From the NCBI RefSeq assembly GCF_000425285.1, contig NZ_AUDD01000010.1, positions 50,439 to 114,438 on the forward strand: DNA of 64,000 bases, in the 5' to 3' direction. Below the pieces are notes generated by a model that saw only the letters and a program-made list of their open reading frames with translations, was not told the origin of the DNA and did no database searches. Positions within the stretch are counted from its first letter, which is position 1. Each line of letters opens with the position of its first letter. Made by a program: the position numbers and the translations under genes. Below are positions 27,276-36,366 of this stretch, piece after piece. Origin of the DNA: Acidipropionibacterium jensenii DSM 20535 (GTDB taxonomy: Bacteria > Actinomycetota > Actinomycetes > Propionibacteriales > Propionibacteriaceae).

Positions 27276-29015
27276 CTACAGCGGCAGTTGGGGACTGTCC
27301 GGATGCGCTGACTCGTCGACAGCTCTCAAGTAGGCGCGATTCCGACTGGTCGGGGGCGCTGTCGCAATCACGAGGCCCCGGGCCACGAGGTCGCGCAGTA
27401 CCGGGCGAAGCGCGTTTGCCGATCGGTGGGTTCTCCGGGCCAGCTCCTGAATGTTCCTCGCAGTCCCTGCATCCACGGCAGTCAGAACGTCACGCTGGAC
27501 GGGAGTCAGCACCGCCGCGTCAAGTTCCCTCGGCAACTCGTAAGTCTCGATGCCTGTCTCGGTGAGCAATCCGAGGTCGACCAACCGCTCCAGATCGTTC
27601 CGCGCATCGTCAGAGTCGACTGCAGCCTGCTCCCGCAAGTCATGAGGGGTGACATTTCCCTGAGTGCGGGTGAGCACGAGCGCGATCTCCTGGCGTGGCG
27701 TGATGCGCGTGGCCCCCCCCAGCGAATGGAGCCATTCACGCGTCTCGGGTGTCAGAAGGCCGAACCGATGCAGAACAACTTTCACCTTGTCGGCGCTGCT
27801 GTCGAAGGCTGGGATGGGGAGGCCCCGTGACCGCATGGCCCCGATCATGAGCGGCACCCCTGAGCCCAGGTTCTCACAGACCATCGCGTCGCTGTCAGGC
27901 AGCGGAACCTGGGTCAGCAGCTTCGCCAAGCAGTCATTTCGTGAACACGACACACCTTCACCGATGTTCTCCCTCGACACACTTCCCCAGAATCCACCCG
28001 GACTGATGATCTCCACTCTGTCCGGATACACGTCGACGGCCACCTGCTGGCCCAGCACATGGGAGCTGTAGTCGCGATGCGTCGCCGCGTTGACGATCGC
28101 CTCACGGAGCACCTCCTCGGGAATCTCCAGCACATCGGTGCCGCGGGAACCCTCCACGACGCGAGCCGTACGCAGGTTGCGAGCGACGGCTCGCACTGCC
28201 TGATCGACCGCGACCGGAATAGGCCCCTCGCACACCTTCCGATCCAAGAACCGGGTGCTGCCCGGCTGGGCTCCCTTGGCGGTACCCGGGTGCACCGCCA
28301 CATCAATGAACAGCTGGGGGAAGAACTGTTGCGGGTAGGTCCCAACGCTCAGAAGGCCGGCGAGCGTGGGGCGGCCGGCCTGGTCAACGACATTGAGACG
28401 TCGTAACTGGCTGAGTGTGTCGGTGGTTCCCGTCAACACGCGAGATCCCTGTTTGCGAAGTCGGGCAATCATGCGATCCAGAAGATGCGGATCCAAGTCC
28501 TGGACAGTCGCGGCAGCAACCGCTTCACGGTCGGTCCCCAGTTGTTCGTGGCGATGCCGAAGCAGGTAGATCGCATAGGTGGACAAGTGGATGTCCTGGT
28601 CATCCCAACGCCGATAGGCGCCATTCTCCAAGCCCTGATCCGTCACAAAGCACGGCGCAGGAATCGCCACCAGTGGTCGCACCGTAAGTGCAACAACAAC
28701 CCCTCCCTCGAACTCCAGCTGCTCCACCTCAGTGGGTGGCACCGGCGTGACTTTCGTGCCATGGCCTGGTGTCGCATTGAGGCCGTCGCTGAGTGCGTCC
28801 AAGATGGGTTGCGGATCGAATCCCGGAGCCAGCGCAAACCCGGTCTGCTCGTCCAGGCCGAGGAGTACGAGGCCTCCTCCGGAGTTGGCGAACGCGCTCA
28901 CCGCCTCCCACACTCGCTTGGGCAGCTTCCCGACGGCGCTCTTGACCTCGGTCGTTCCCTCGTCGGAGCCCAGTGAGCGAAGTCGCGCTATCCGGGCGGC
29001 AATGTCCAAACCCAT
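27276..29015 (-). CDS. AlbA_2 (Schlafen-type) domain/RecG-like ATP-binding regulator
   Basis: A 579-residue protein. The N-terminal AlbA_2 domain (about residues 10-140) has E-KSAVGKLP and FANSGGGLVLLG; a middle region leads to a GHKL-like ATP-binding segment with EAIVNAATHRDY and ENLGSGVPLM, and the C-terminus contains two winged-helix segments (about 430-500 and 510-570). This layout is that of the family annotated as putative transcriptional regulator or RecG-like helicase; it is not a true helicase. Such genes often lie near restriction systems, as here. The ATG at 29015 is the start that begins the AlbA_2 fold; an upstream GTG is possible. A phased array of half-sites lies 25-75 bases upstream, suggesting autoregulation. 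Confidence 0.8.
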   Translation of the reverse strand: MGLDIAARIARLRSLGSDEGTTEVKSAVGKLPKRVWEAVSAFANSGGGLVLLGLDEQTGFALAPGFDPQPILDALSDGLNATPGHGTKVTPVPPTEVEQLEFEGGVVVALTVRPLVAIPAPCFVTDQGLENGAYRRWDDQDIHLSTYAIYLLRHRHEQLGTDREAVAAATVQDLDPHLLDRMIARLRKQGSRVLTGTTDTLSQLRRLNVVDQAGRPTLAGLLSVGTYPQQFFPQLFIDVAVHPGTAKGAQPGSTRFLDRKVCEGPIPVAVDQAVRAVARNLRTARVVEGSRGTDVLEIPEEVLREAIVNAATHRDYSSHVLGQQVAVDVYPDRVEIISPGGFWGSVSRENIGEGVSCSRNDCLAKLLTQVPLPDSDAMVCENLGSGVPLMIGAMRSRGLPIPAFDSSADKVKVVLHRFGLLTPETREWLHSLGGATRITPRQEIALVLTRTQGNVTPHDLREQAAVDSDDARNDLERLVDLGLLTETGIETYELPRELDAAVLTPVQRDVLTAVDAGTARNIQELARRTHRSANALRPVLRDLVARGLVIATAPPTSRNRAYLRAVDESAHPDSPQLPL

Positions 29016-29323
29016 GGTCAGTTGATCCTGACTGTAGACAAGTGAGGGCCTCACTGTATCTCAGTGACACCATCACTCTAGATAGTGAGAACTTGAGTGG
29101 AGGACAGAAAGAGGGCCGGATGCAGGCAGATCCTCGCCGATCCGGCCAGCGAGATGGGTTCGGGGAGGCGACGGTCGCCGCCCACCCAGGGCCGCCGCCT
29201 GAGGAGGGATGGACGACAGGTCAGGTCCGGGGAACCGTTCGGCCCTACCCTCAGTTCGGCCTCGGGAGGCCGGACCGAGAGTTACTGTGACCAGGACAGC
29301 GCAGCCCCTGACGAGGAGTGACC
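29016..29323. other. Divergent regulatory gap between AlbA_2 gene and gadB
   Basis: This 308-base gap between divergent genes holds the AGTGA/TCACT array near its left end. The remainder (about 29100-29310) should contain the gadB promoter; I see no gene or clear hairpin in it. Confidence 0.5.
29041..29088. promoter_or_regulatory. Helically phased array of five AGTGA/TCACT half-sites
   Basis: Half-sites AGTGA (29041), TCACT (29051), AGTGA (29063), TCACT (29073) and AGTGA (29084) alternate in orientation with start-to-start spacing of 10, 12, 10 and 11 bases, close to one helical turn each. The array sits just upstream of the AlbA_2 gene start at 29015. It reads as an operator for a cooperatively binding dimer, probably that gene's own product or the product of a neighbour. 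Confidence 0.55.
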
Positions 29324-30754
29324 ATGACGAGCCCTCGACATCCCCGGAAGGCCCGGCTCTCCAAGCCGCATCACTCCACGAACGTCGATCCGAACCTCAG
29401 CCTCAGCCCGATCTTCGTCAGACCCGGCGAGGCGACCGATCTGCCGAAGTTCACACTCCCCGACTCGATGAGCGAGCCCGAGACCGCCTACCAGATCGTC
29501 CACGACGAATCGATTCTGGACGGCAACTCGCGGCTGAACCTGGCCACCTTTGTCACCACCTGGATGGACGACTACGCCAAGAAGCTGTACCTCGAGTCCG
29601 CCGACAAGAACATGATCGACAAGGACGAGTACCCGGCGACCTCCGCCATCGAGGAGCGCTGCTGGCGGATCCTCGCCGACCTGTGGCACGTGCCCGACAT
29701 CGACGACACCCTCGGCACCTCCACGATCGGCTCCTCGGAGGCCTGCATGCTGGGCGGGCTGGCACTCAAGCGGCTCTGGCAGGAGCGGCGCAGGGCTCAC
29801 GGAGAGCCCAGCGACAAGCCCAATCTGGTGATGTCGGCGGCCGTCCAGGTCGTCTGGGAGAAGTTCTGCAACTACTGGGACGTCGAACCCCGCTACGTCC
29901 CGGTGACCCCCGACCACCTGGTGCTCGACGGCACCGGCCTGGAGGACTACGTCGACGAGAACACCATCGGCGTCGTCGCCATCCTCGGCCAGACCTTCAC
30001 CGGCCTCTATGACGACGTGGCCGCCATCGCCGACAAGCTCGACACCATCCAGGCCGACACCGGGCTGGACATCAGGATGCACATAGACGGGGCCTCGGGT
30101 GCCATGGTGGCGCCCTTCTGCCAGCCCGACCTGGCGTGGGACTTCAGCCTTGACCGCGTCAACTCGATCTCGACCTCGGGGCACAAGTACGGACTGGTGT
30201 ACCCCGGCCTCGGCTGGGTGGTGTGGCGCAACACCCAGGTGATACCTGAGAGCCTGATCTTCCACGTCAGCTATCTCGGCGGGGACATGCCCACCCTGGC
30301 GCTCAACTTCTCACGGCCCGGAGCCCAGGTGCTGTTGCAGTACTACCAGTTCCTGCGGCTGGGCTTCGAGGGCTACCACGAGGTCCAGCAGAACTCGATC
30401 GACGTCGCCACCTTCCTGTCAGGCTCGATCGAGAAGCTCGGCCCCTTCCGGCTCATCAGCCGCGGCGACACCATCCCGGTCTTCGCATGGGTGCTCAAGG
30501 AGGGCTACACCGACAACTGGAGTCTGTACGATCTGGCCGAACGGCTCCGGATGAGGGGCTGGCTGGTGCCCGCCTACCCGATGGCCGACGCCATGTCGGA
30601 TGTCGTGCTCCAGCGGATCGTCGTCAGGTTCGGGATGAGCCACGATCTGGCGACAGCCCTGCTGACCGACCTCACAGCCGAGGTGCACAAGCTCGACTCG
30701 CTGCAGTCCCCGCTGCCCGACGAGTTCGCCCGACGGTCCCAGTTCCACCACTGA
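29324..30754 (+). CDS. gadB: Glutamate decarboxylase
   Basis: A 476-residue PLP enzyme converting glutamate to GABA and CO2, consuming a proton; it gives acid resistance in many bacteria. PLP-binding features are HIDGASGAMVAPF (Asp255) and SGHKYG (Schiff-base Lys288), with GSSEA for phosphate contact. The length and N-terminal segment match bacterial GadB. The ATG at 29324 follows GAGGAG at good distance; an in-frame GTG at 29318 is less likely. No glutamate/GABA antiporter gene is adjacent, although an amino-acid permease lies at 47210. A hairpin follows the stop. Confidence 0.95.
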   Translation: MTSPRHPRKARLSKPHHSTNVDPNLSLSPIFVRPGEATDLPKFTLPDSMSEPETAYQIVHDESILDGNSRLNLATFVTTWMDDYAKKLYLESADKNMIDKDEYPATSAIEERCWRILADLWHVPDIDDTLGTSTIGSSEACMLGGLALKRLWQERRRAHGEPSDKPNLVMSAAVQVVWEKFCNYWDVEPRYVPVTPDHLVLDGTGLEDYVDENTIGVVAILGQTFTGLYDDVAAIADKLDTIQADTGLDIRMHIDGASGAMVAPFCQPDLAWDFSLDRVNSISTSGHKYGLVYPGLGWVVWRNTQVIPESLIFHVSYLGGDMPTLALNFSRPGAQVLLQYYQFLRLGFEGYHEVQQNSIDVATFLSGSIEKLGPFRLISRGDTIPVFAWVLKEGYTDNWSLYDLAERLRMRGWLVPAYPMADAMSDVVLQRIVVRFGMSHDLATALLTDLTAEVHKLDSLQSPLPDEFARRSQFHH

Positions 30755-30755
30755 G

Positions 30756-30796
30756 GGCGTCTGCCCTCTGGAGGATCCCCTCAAGAGGGAGACGCC
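30756..30796 (+). terminator. Terminator hairpin after gadB
   Basis: A stem of 7 bp (30756-30762 with 30790-30796) plus 6 bp (30764-30769 with 30784-30789), with one bulged base between them, begins immediately after the gadB stop. Confidence 0.6.
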
Positions 30797-30855
30797 GGTA
30801 GGACGACGCCGCCCGGCGGGCATCACCGGAGGGAAGCGGGCACGATAGGACCGTG

Positions 30856-31242
30856 ATGGCTTCCACGATCTGTCCCTGTGGTTCCGGGCTGCCTCTCGGC
30901 AAGTGCTGCGGGCCCGTCCTGGACGATCCCCGCGCAGCGTCCTCGGCCGAGGCACTGATGCGCTCGCGCTACACCGCCCATGTGCTGGGACGCTGGAACC
31001 ATCTCTATGTCACCTGGCATCCCCGCACCCGCCCCGAACTGATCGACGACGACGGGCTCAGGTGGACCGGCCTGGAGGTGGTGCGCACCCAGGACGGCCA
31101 GCCCGGGGACTCCACCGGAGTCGTGGAGTACCGGGCCTTCTTCCGCGACGGGGCCCAGCAGGACTGCCTGCACGAGGTGGCGCGATTCGCCAGACGGGCC
31201 GGACGATGGTGCTACGTCGACGGCGACCTGGTGGCCGATTGA
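30856..31242 (+). CDS. UPF0225 (YchJ-like) SEC-C motif protein, copy 2
   Basis: A 128-residue paralogue of the protein at 17669-18058. Nearly every block is shared: CPCGSGLPLGKCCGPVLDDP, EALMRSRYTAHVLG, RWNHLYVTWHPRT and the DDDGL-W-GLEV segment. They diverge in the middle and near the end. The cysteine cluster is intact, so both copies should bind metal. AGGA lies 6 bases before the ATG at 30856; a GTG three bases upstream is also in frame. It follows gadB with a hairpin between. Confidence 0.88.
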   Translation: MASTICPCGSGLPLGKCCGPVLDDPRAASSAEALMRSRYTAHVLGRWNHLYVTWHPRTRPELIDDDGLRWTGLEVVRTQDGQPGDSTGVVEYRAFFRDGAQQDCLHEVARFARRAGRWCYVDGDLVAD

Positions 31243-31283
31243 GCGGAACTCCCGAGCGCCGCCCGGGAGCTCGACGCTGCAGA

Positions 31284-31289
31284 TATAGT
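31284..31289 (+). promoter_or_regulatory. Probable -10 box (TATAGT) of the VIT-family gene
   Basis: TATAGT lies 42 bases before the TTG start and after a small hairpin (31249-31269). No convincing -35 box is seen at 17-base spacing. Confidence 0.4.
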
Positions 31290-31330
31290 GGTGGCTCGAT
31301 CCCCCACCCACCCGACAGAGAGAACCTTCC

Positions 31331-32056
31331 TTGAGACGGTCAACCACGCGACACCCCCATTCAGGAGAGCAGCACCTGGGCTCTGTGGACCAGCGCCTCA
31401 ACTGGCTGCGCGCCGGGGTGCTCGGTGCCAATGACGGCATCGTGTCGACCGCCGGAGTGGTCATCGGGGTGGCCGGCGCCACCAGCCAGACCTTCGCCAT
31501 CGCCACCGCCGGGATCGCCGCCCTGGTGGCCGGCGCCTTCTCGATGGCCGGCGGCGAGTACGTGTCGGTGAGCACCCAGCGAGACACCGAACGGGCGCTG
31601 CTCGCCAAGGAGCAGTGGGAACTCGACACGATGCCCGACACCGAGCTCAAGGAGCTCACCGACATCTACGTCGACCGCGGCGTCACCCCCGACGTCGCCG
31701 CCCTGGTGGCCAGGGACCTCACCGCCCGCGATCCGCTGCGGGCCCATGCCGAGGCGGAGCTGGGCATCGACCCCGACGATCTCACCAACCCCTGGCTGGC
31801 GGCGGTCTCCTCGCTGGTGTCATTCAGCGTCGGTGCGGCGATCCCACTCATCGCGATTCTGCTGCCGCTGTCCCAGGCTGTCCTGATCTGTGTGCTGGCA
31901 GTGGCTCTGGCACTGGCGATCACCGGCCTGGTGAGCGCTCACCTGGGCGGGGCCCCCAAGGTCCGGGCCGTACTGCGCAATATCGGCATGGGCCTGCTCA
32001 CGATGGCCGTCACCTACGGCGTCGGACGACTCTTCGGCACGGTGGCCGGGGCCTGA
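31331..32056 (+). CDS. VIT1/CCC1-family transporter
   Basis: A 241-residue membrane protein of the vacuolar iron transporter family, likely exporting Fe2+ or Mn2+. It has the family's first-helix signature LNWLRAGVLGANDGIVST and the GGEYVSVSTQRD segment, a cytoplasmic helical region (about residues 90-150, metal-binding in relatives) and three further helices. A His-rich start (RHPHSGEQH) precedes helix 1. The TTG at 31331 is used since it keeps the usual N-terminus; a GTG at 31385 would still leave helix 1 intact. It converges with clpB. Confidence 0.88.
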   Translation: MRRSTTRHPHSGEQHLGSVDQRLNWLRAGVLGANDGIVSTAGVVIGVAGATSQTFAIATAGIAALVAGAFSMAGGEYVSVSTQRDTERALLAKEQWELDTMPDTELKELTDIYVDRGVTPDVAALVARDLTARDPLRAHAEAELGIDPDDLTNPWLAAVSSLVSFSVGAAIPLIAILLPLSQAVLICVLAVALALAITGLVSAHLGGAPKVRAVLRNIGMGLLTMAVTYGVGRLFGTVAGA

Positions 32057-32166
32057 GCCCGGTCGGCGGGTGGTGGGTGGCCGCGTCTCCCCCGACCGGG
32101 TCCCCGCGCTGCCCCCGACAAGCGACCGACCCGACACCACCGGCCCTGCACGCCCCCGCAGACGCA

Positions 32167-32200
32167 GATGTGCCCGGCCCCCTGAGGGACCGGGCACATC
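32167..32200. terminator. Terminator between the VIT-family gene and clpB
   Basis: A 15-bp stem with one mismatch (32167-32181 with 32186-32200) and a short CTGA loop lies between two convergent genes, 18 bases from the clpB stop. Confidence 0.7.
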
Positions 32201-32218
32201 CGGTGGCACAGCCGGTGA

Positions 32219-34816
32219 TCACACCGCCGCAGCGGGCTGCTGGGAGACGATCTCCAGACCGTCGTCGGAATCGCTGACGTCGAAGTGCACCGTGCTGCCC
32301 TCGGCGATCTCGCCGGACAGCACCTTGCGGGCCAGCTGGTCCTCCACGGTGGTCTGGATCAGACGCCGCAGCGGACGGGCGCCGTAGACCGGGTCGTAAC
32401 CGGTCATTGCCAACCAGTCCTTGGCGGCCTGGCTCAGCTCGATGGTGATCCGACGCTCGGCCAGCCGGGCGTTGAGCTTGGTCAGGTTGGTGTCCACGAT
32501 GCGGCTCAGGTCCGAGGTGGTCAACGGGTCGAACATCACGATGTCGTCGAGCCGGTTGAGGAACTCGGGGCGGAACTGCGCACGCACCGCGCCCATCACG
32601 GCCTCCCGCTTGGCGGGCTCGTCGAGATTCGGGTCCGAGAGGAACTGCGAACCCAGGTTCGAGGTCATGATGAGGATGGTGTTGCGGAAGTCCACCGTGC
32701 GGCCCTGACCATCGGTCAGACGACCGTCGTCGAGCACCTGCAGCAGGATGTTGAAGACGTCACGATGAGCCTTCTCCACCTCGTCGAGCAGGATCACCGA
32801 GTACGGACGACGCCGCACGGCCTCGGTGAGCTGGCCACCCTCCTCGTAGCCGACGTAGCCCGGAGGAGCGCCGACCAGCCTGGAGACCGAGTGCTTCTCC
32901 ATGTACTCGCTCATGTCGATACGCACCATCGAGGTCTCATCGTCGAACAGGAACTCGGCCAGCGACTTGGCCAACTCCGTCTTGCCGACGCCGGTCGGCC
33001 CCAGGAACAGGAACGATCCGGTCGGACGGTTCGGGTCCGAGATGCCGGCACGGGAGCGCCGCACGGCGTCCGAGACGGTCTTGACGGCCTTCTCCTGGCC
33101 GATCAGACGCTCATGAAGACGTCCCTCCATCTGGAGGAGCTTCTCCTGCTCGCCCTGCATCATCCGGCCCACCGGAATCCCGGTCCACGCCGAGACCACC
33201 TCGGCGATATCGGTCGAGGAGACCTCCTCGGAGACCATTCGCGGCGTCTCCTCCTCGGCCTTGTTGGCCTCCTCCATCTGGCCCTCCAGAGCAGGGATCT
33301 CCCCGTAGAGGATCTCCGAGGCTTTGCCGAAGTTGCCCTCGCGCTGGAACTTGTCGGCGGTGGTGCGCAACTGGTCGATCTGCTTCTTGAGCTCGCCGAC
33401 CTTGTTCAGACCCGACTTCTCGGCCTCCCACCGGCTCTCCAGGCCGCGCAGCTGCTCCTCCTTGTCGGCCATCTCGGCCTGCAGACGCGACAGCCTCTGC
33501 TTGGAGGCGGGATCCTCCTCCTTCTCGACGGCGAAGATCTCCATCTTCATCCGGTCGACCTCACGGCGCAGCGTGTCGATCTCCTCTGGGGAGGAGTCGA
33601 TCTCCATCCGCAGTCGAGAGGCGGCCTCGTCGATCAGGTCGATGGCCTTGTCAGGCAGCTGACGGGCGGTGATGTACCGGTTCGACAGGGTGGCCGCGGC
33701 CACTAGGGCGCCATCGGTGATGCGCACCTTGTGGTGCGCCTCGTAACGCTCGCGCAGGCCACGCAAAATGGCGATGGTGTCCTCCACCGAGGGCTCGCCG
33801 ACGAAGACCTGCTGGAACCGGCGCTCGAAGGCCGGGTCCTTCTCGATGTGCTCGCGGTACTCGTCGAGGGTGGTCGCGCCGATCATCCTCAGCTCGCCAC
33901 GGGCCAGCATCGGCTTGAGCATGTTGCCGGCGTCCATCGACCCCTCACCGGTCGCGCCGGCACCGATCACGGTGTGCAGCTCGTCGATGAAGGTGATGAT
34001 CTGACCCTCGGCCTCCTTGATCTCGTTGAGGACGCTCTTGAGGCGCTCCTCGAACTCGCCGCGGTACTTGGCGCCGGCGACCATCGAGGTGAGATCCAGG
34101 GAGACCACCCGGCGACCCTTCAGGGAGTCGGGGACGTCGCCCGCAATCACTCGCTGGGCCAGCCCCTCGACGACGGCGGTCTTGCCGACGCCGGGCTCGC
34201 CGATCAGCACGGGGTTGTTCTTGGTGCGTCGGGCCAGCACCTGGATGACCCGTCGGATCTCGGCGTCACGGCCGATGACGGGATCCAGCTTGCCGGCGCG
34301 GGCGCGCTCGGTGAGATCCACGGAGTACTTGGCCAGGGCCGACTCCCCGCCCTCGGACTCCTCGGAGGTGACGCGGCGGTCGCCGCGGCCCTCGTTGAAG
34401 GCGCGGGTCAGCGTGTCGGGGCGCAGACCGAGCTCGGTCAGTCCCGGCTGGACGTCGCTGGGGACGGTGGTCAGCGAGATGAGCAGGTGCTCGGTGGCGA
34501 CGAAGGAGTCGCCCATCTCCTGGGCGCGGTTCTGGGCGTCGGCGATGACCCGGGCCAGCGCGCCGGACAGCTGCGGCTGGGAGACCGAGGCCCCCGAGGA
34601 GGACGGCAGTTTGCGCATCGCCTCGGTGGCGATCCGGTCGATCGCCTCGGGTTCGATGTTCAGACCCTTGACCAGCGGCCCGACGGTGTTGTCGGGGATG
34701 GTGAACAGGGCGTGCAGCAGGTGAGAGGGCTCCACGGAGGGATTCCCGTGGGCCAACGCGTGCCGCGAGGCGGCCGAGACCGCGTCACGACTCATCGTGG
34801 TGAGATTGGTATCCAT
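32219..34816 (-). CDS. clpB: ClpB disaggregase
   Basis: An 865-residue AAA+ chaperone that threads aggregated proteins with DnaK. The N-terminal Clp repeats (about 1-150) precede AAA-1 with Walker A GEPGVGKT and Walker B FIDELH, the long middle coiled coil (about 410-525, propeller) and AAA-2 with GPTGVGKT and LLDEVEKAH. The pore loops KYRGEFEER and GYVGYEE are present. Two HAIR sites lie upstream, so it is very probably repressed by HspR, whose gene lies at 52760-53218. The ATG at 34816 is the normal start for actinobacterial ClpB (MD.NLTT). Confidence 0.97.
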   Translation of the reverse strand: MDTNLTTMSRDAVSAASRHALAHGNPSVEPSHLLHALFTIPDNTVGPLVKGLNIEPEAIDRIATEAMRKLPSSSGASVSQPQLSGALARVIADAQNRAQEMGDSFVATEHLLISLTTVPSDVQPGLTELGLRPDTLTRAFNEGRGDRRVTSEESEGGESALAKYSVDLTERARAGKLDPVIGRDAEIRRVIQVLARRTKNNPVLIGEPGVGKTAVVEGLAQRVIAGDVPDSLKGRRVVSLDLTSMVAGAKYRGEFEERLKSVLNEIKEAEGQIITFIDELHTVIGAGATGEGSMDAGNMLKPMLARGELRMIGATTLDEYREHIEKDPAFERRFQQVFVGEPSVEDTIAILRGLRERYEAHHKVRITDGALVAAATLSNRYITARQLPDKAIDLIDEAASRLRMEIDSSPEEIDTLRREVDRMKMEIFAVEKEEDPASKQRLSRLQAEMADKEEQLRGLESRWEAEKSGLNKVGELKKQIDQLRTTADKFQREGNFGKASEILYGEIPALEGQMEEANKAEEETPRMVSEEVSSTDIAEVVSAWTGIPVGRMMQGEQEKLLQMEGRLHERLIGQEKAVKTVSDAVRRSRAGISDPNRPTGSFLFLGPTGVGKTELAKSLAEFLFDDETSMVRIDMSEYMEKHSVSRLVGAPPGYVGYEEGGQLTEAVRRRPYSVILLDEVEKAHRDVFNILLQVLDDGRLTDGQGRTVDFRNTILIMTSNLGSQFLSDPNLDEPAKREAVMGAVRAQFRPEFLNRLDDIVMFDPLTTSDLSRIVDTNLTKLNARLAERRITIELSQAAKDWLAMTGYDPVYGARPLRRLIQTTVEDQLARKVLSGEIAEGSTVHFDVSDSDDGLEIVSQQPAAAV

Positions 34817-34832
34817 GTATGTGCCTCGCAGG

Positions 34833-34853
34833 GTTGAGTTCTACTGACTCAAG
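34833..34853. promoter_or_regulatory. HAIR site 1 of clpB (HspR operator)
   Basis: GTTGAGT-N7-ACTCAAG, one base from the HspR-associated inverted repeat consensus CTTGAGT-N7-ACTCAAG. It starts 17 bases upstream of the clpB start codon. Confidence 0.88.
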
Positions 34854-34885
34854 TATGCCCCGTTCATTCTGAACGTCAAGCCATA

Positions 34886-34906
34886 CTTGAGCGACACAGA
34901 CTCAAC
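34886..34906. promoter_or_regulatory. HAIR site 2 of clpB (HspR operator)
   Basis: CTTGAGC-N7-ACTCAAC, a two-mismatch HAIR copy 53 bases from the first (start to start), about five helical turns. Confidence 0.82.
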
Positions 34907-34951
34907 CCTGCCGAGGCGTGGAGTATTCCGGGGGTCGGGGACCCCTCGCAG

Positions 34952-36334
34952 TCAGTTGAGGTGGGGCTTCACCTGGCTGGTGTAGATCCCCTCGAGGGTG
35001 GACCGCAGGCTCTTCATGGTGGCGGTGGTGTCGGCCTTCTGGGTGAGGATGCCGGCCACCGCCTTCGCGATCTCCTGGTCGGCGCCGGGCATGAAGACCC
35101 GTGCCCAGTCCTGGGCGCGGGTGACGTCCAGCTGCTTGATCGCGGTGCCGATGAGGGCGTTCTTCTCGAGCAGCGAGGAGGTGTCGGCCGACTTGCGGAC
35201 CGGCATGTACCCGGTGGCCGAGGAGAAGTCCACGGTGTTCTCGGGGTTGGTGAGGAAGGCGATGAACTTCGCGGCCGCCAGCTGGTTGGCCTTGTCGATC
35301 CCCTTGGGGATGCCGACCCCGGCGCCGCCGGTCGGGCAGACCGGCTTGGTGGAGACCGGGCCGCCGGGCAGGAAGCCGACGCCGACCTGGAAGCGGGACC
35401 CGATGGACTTCTGGACGCCGACCAGCGATCCGGTGGACTCGATGGTCGCCGAGCAGGCGCCGGCGGCCAGGTCGTCGATGGCGGCGGTGCTGGCCACCCC
35501 GGCCCACTTGGAGGTGTTGACGGCGTCTGCGAAGTAGTTCAGGGCCTTGACGGTGGCCGGGGAGTCGCAGGTGATGTCGAAGCTGTTGCGCTTGGACCAG
35601 CCGCCGCCGTACCCCCACAGGGTGTTCTGGAGGGTCCAACCGGCGTATCCGGCCAGGGCCGGGATCTCGTAGGCGTACTTGGCCTTCGTGGTGGCCTTGA
35701 CCGCCATCAGCTTGGGCGCCCAGGTGGCGAACTCCTCCCAGCTGGTCGGTGACCGGTCAGGCAGTCCGGCGGCCTTGAAGTGGTTCTTGTTGTAGTAGAA
35801 CAGCGGGGTGGAGCGGGCCCACGGCACCGCCCACTGCTCGCCCTTGTACTGGTAGTCGGCGACCAGGCCGTCGCGGTAGTCCGACAGCTCGAGGCCTGCG
35901 GCCTTGATGACATTGCCCAGCGGGATGATCGAGTCCTGCATGTAGTAGCGGAACCACCAGACGTCCGACAGCACCACCAGGTCGGGCAGCTGGCCGCCGG
36001 CCTGGGCGCTCTGGAACTTCTGGGCGACGTCCTCATAGGTGCTGCCCGCGGTGACGAGGTTCACCGTGATGCCCGACTGGGCCTTGAACTTCTTGATGAT
36101 CGACTGGGTGATGGCCTGGGAGCTGCCGGGGTGGTTCGACCAGAAGGAGATGGTCTTGGCAGGGGTGACGCCGTCGAAGCTGGGTCCGCCGGTCGCCCCG
36201 GCCGAGGCCGAACCGGCCGCCGAGGTCGTCGAGGGCCCCGAGCAGGCCGACAGCAGCGCGGCACCCGCGCCGAGCCCGGCCAGGCCGAGCAGGCTGCGTC
36301 GCGAGATGGCGGCGCTGGACACGTCATGAAGCAT
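34952..36334 (-). CDS. ugpB: ABC transporter substrate-binding lipoprotein (glycerol-3-phosphate/sugar type)
   Basis: A 460-residue binding protein. The N-terminus has a twin-arginine-like SRRSLLG followed by a hydrophobic core and lipobox LSAC, so it is probably a Tat-exported lipoprotein. The mature part is an extracellular solute-binding type 1 protein; ISFWSNHPGSS, TYEDVAQKFQ and LVVLSDVWWFRYY resemble UgpB, which binds sn-glycerol 3-phosphate, but a sugar ligand cannot be excluded. AAGGAG precedes the ATG at 36334. The two permease genes precede it in the same operon; no ATPase gene is present. Confidence 0.85.
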   Translation of the reverse strand: MLHDVSSAAISRRSLLGLAGLGAGAALLSACSGPSTTSAAGSASAGATGGPSFDGVTPAKTISFWSNHPGSSQAITQSIIKKFKAQSGITVNLVTAGSTYEDVAQKFQSAQAGGQLPDLVVLSDVWWFRYYMQDSIIPLGNVIKAAGLELSDYRDGLVADYQYKGEQWAVPWARSTPLFYYNKNHFKAAGLPDRSPTSWEEFATWAPKLMAVKATTKAKYAYEIPALAGYAGWTLQNTLWGYGGGWSKRNSFDITCDSPATVKALNYFADAVNTSKWAGVASTAAIDDLAAGACSATIESTGSLVGVQKSIGSRFQVGVGFLPGGPVSTKPVCPTGGAGVGIPKGIDKANQLAAAKFIAFLTNPENTVDFSSATGYMPVRKSADTSSLLEKNALIGTAIKQLDVTRAQDWARVFMPGADQEIAKAVAGILTQKADTTATMKSLRSTLEGIYTSQVKPHLN

Positions 36335-36366
36335 GACAGGGATCTCCTTGTGGATGTGGGGCGCGC

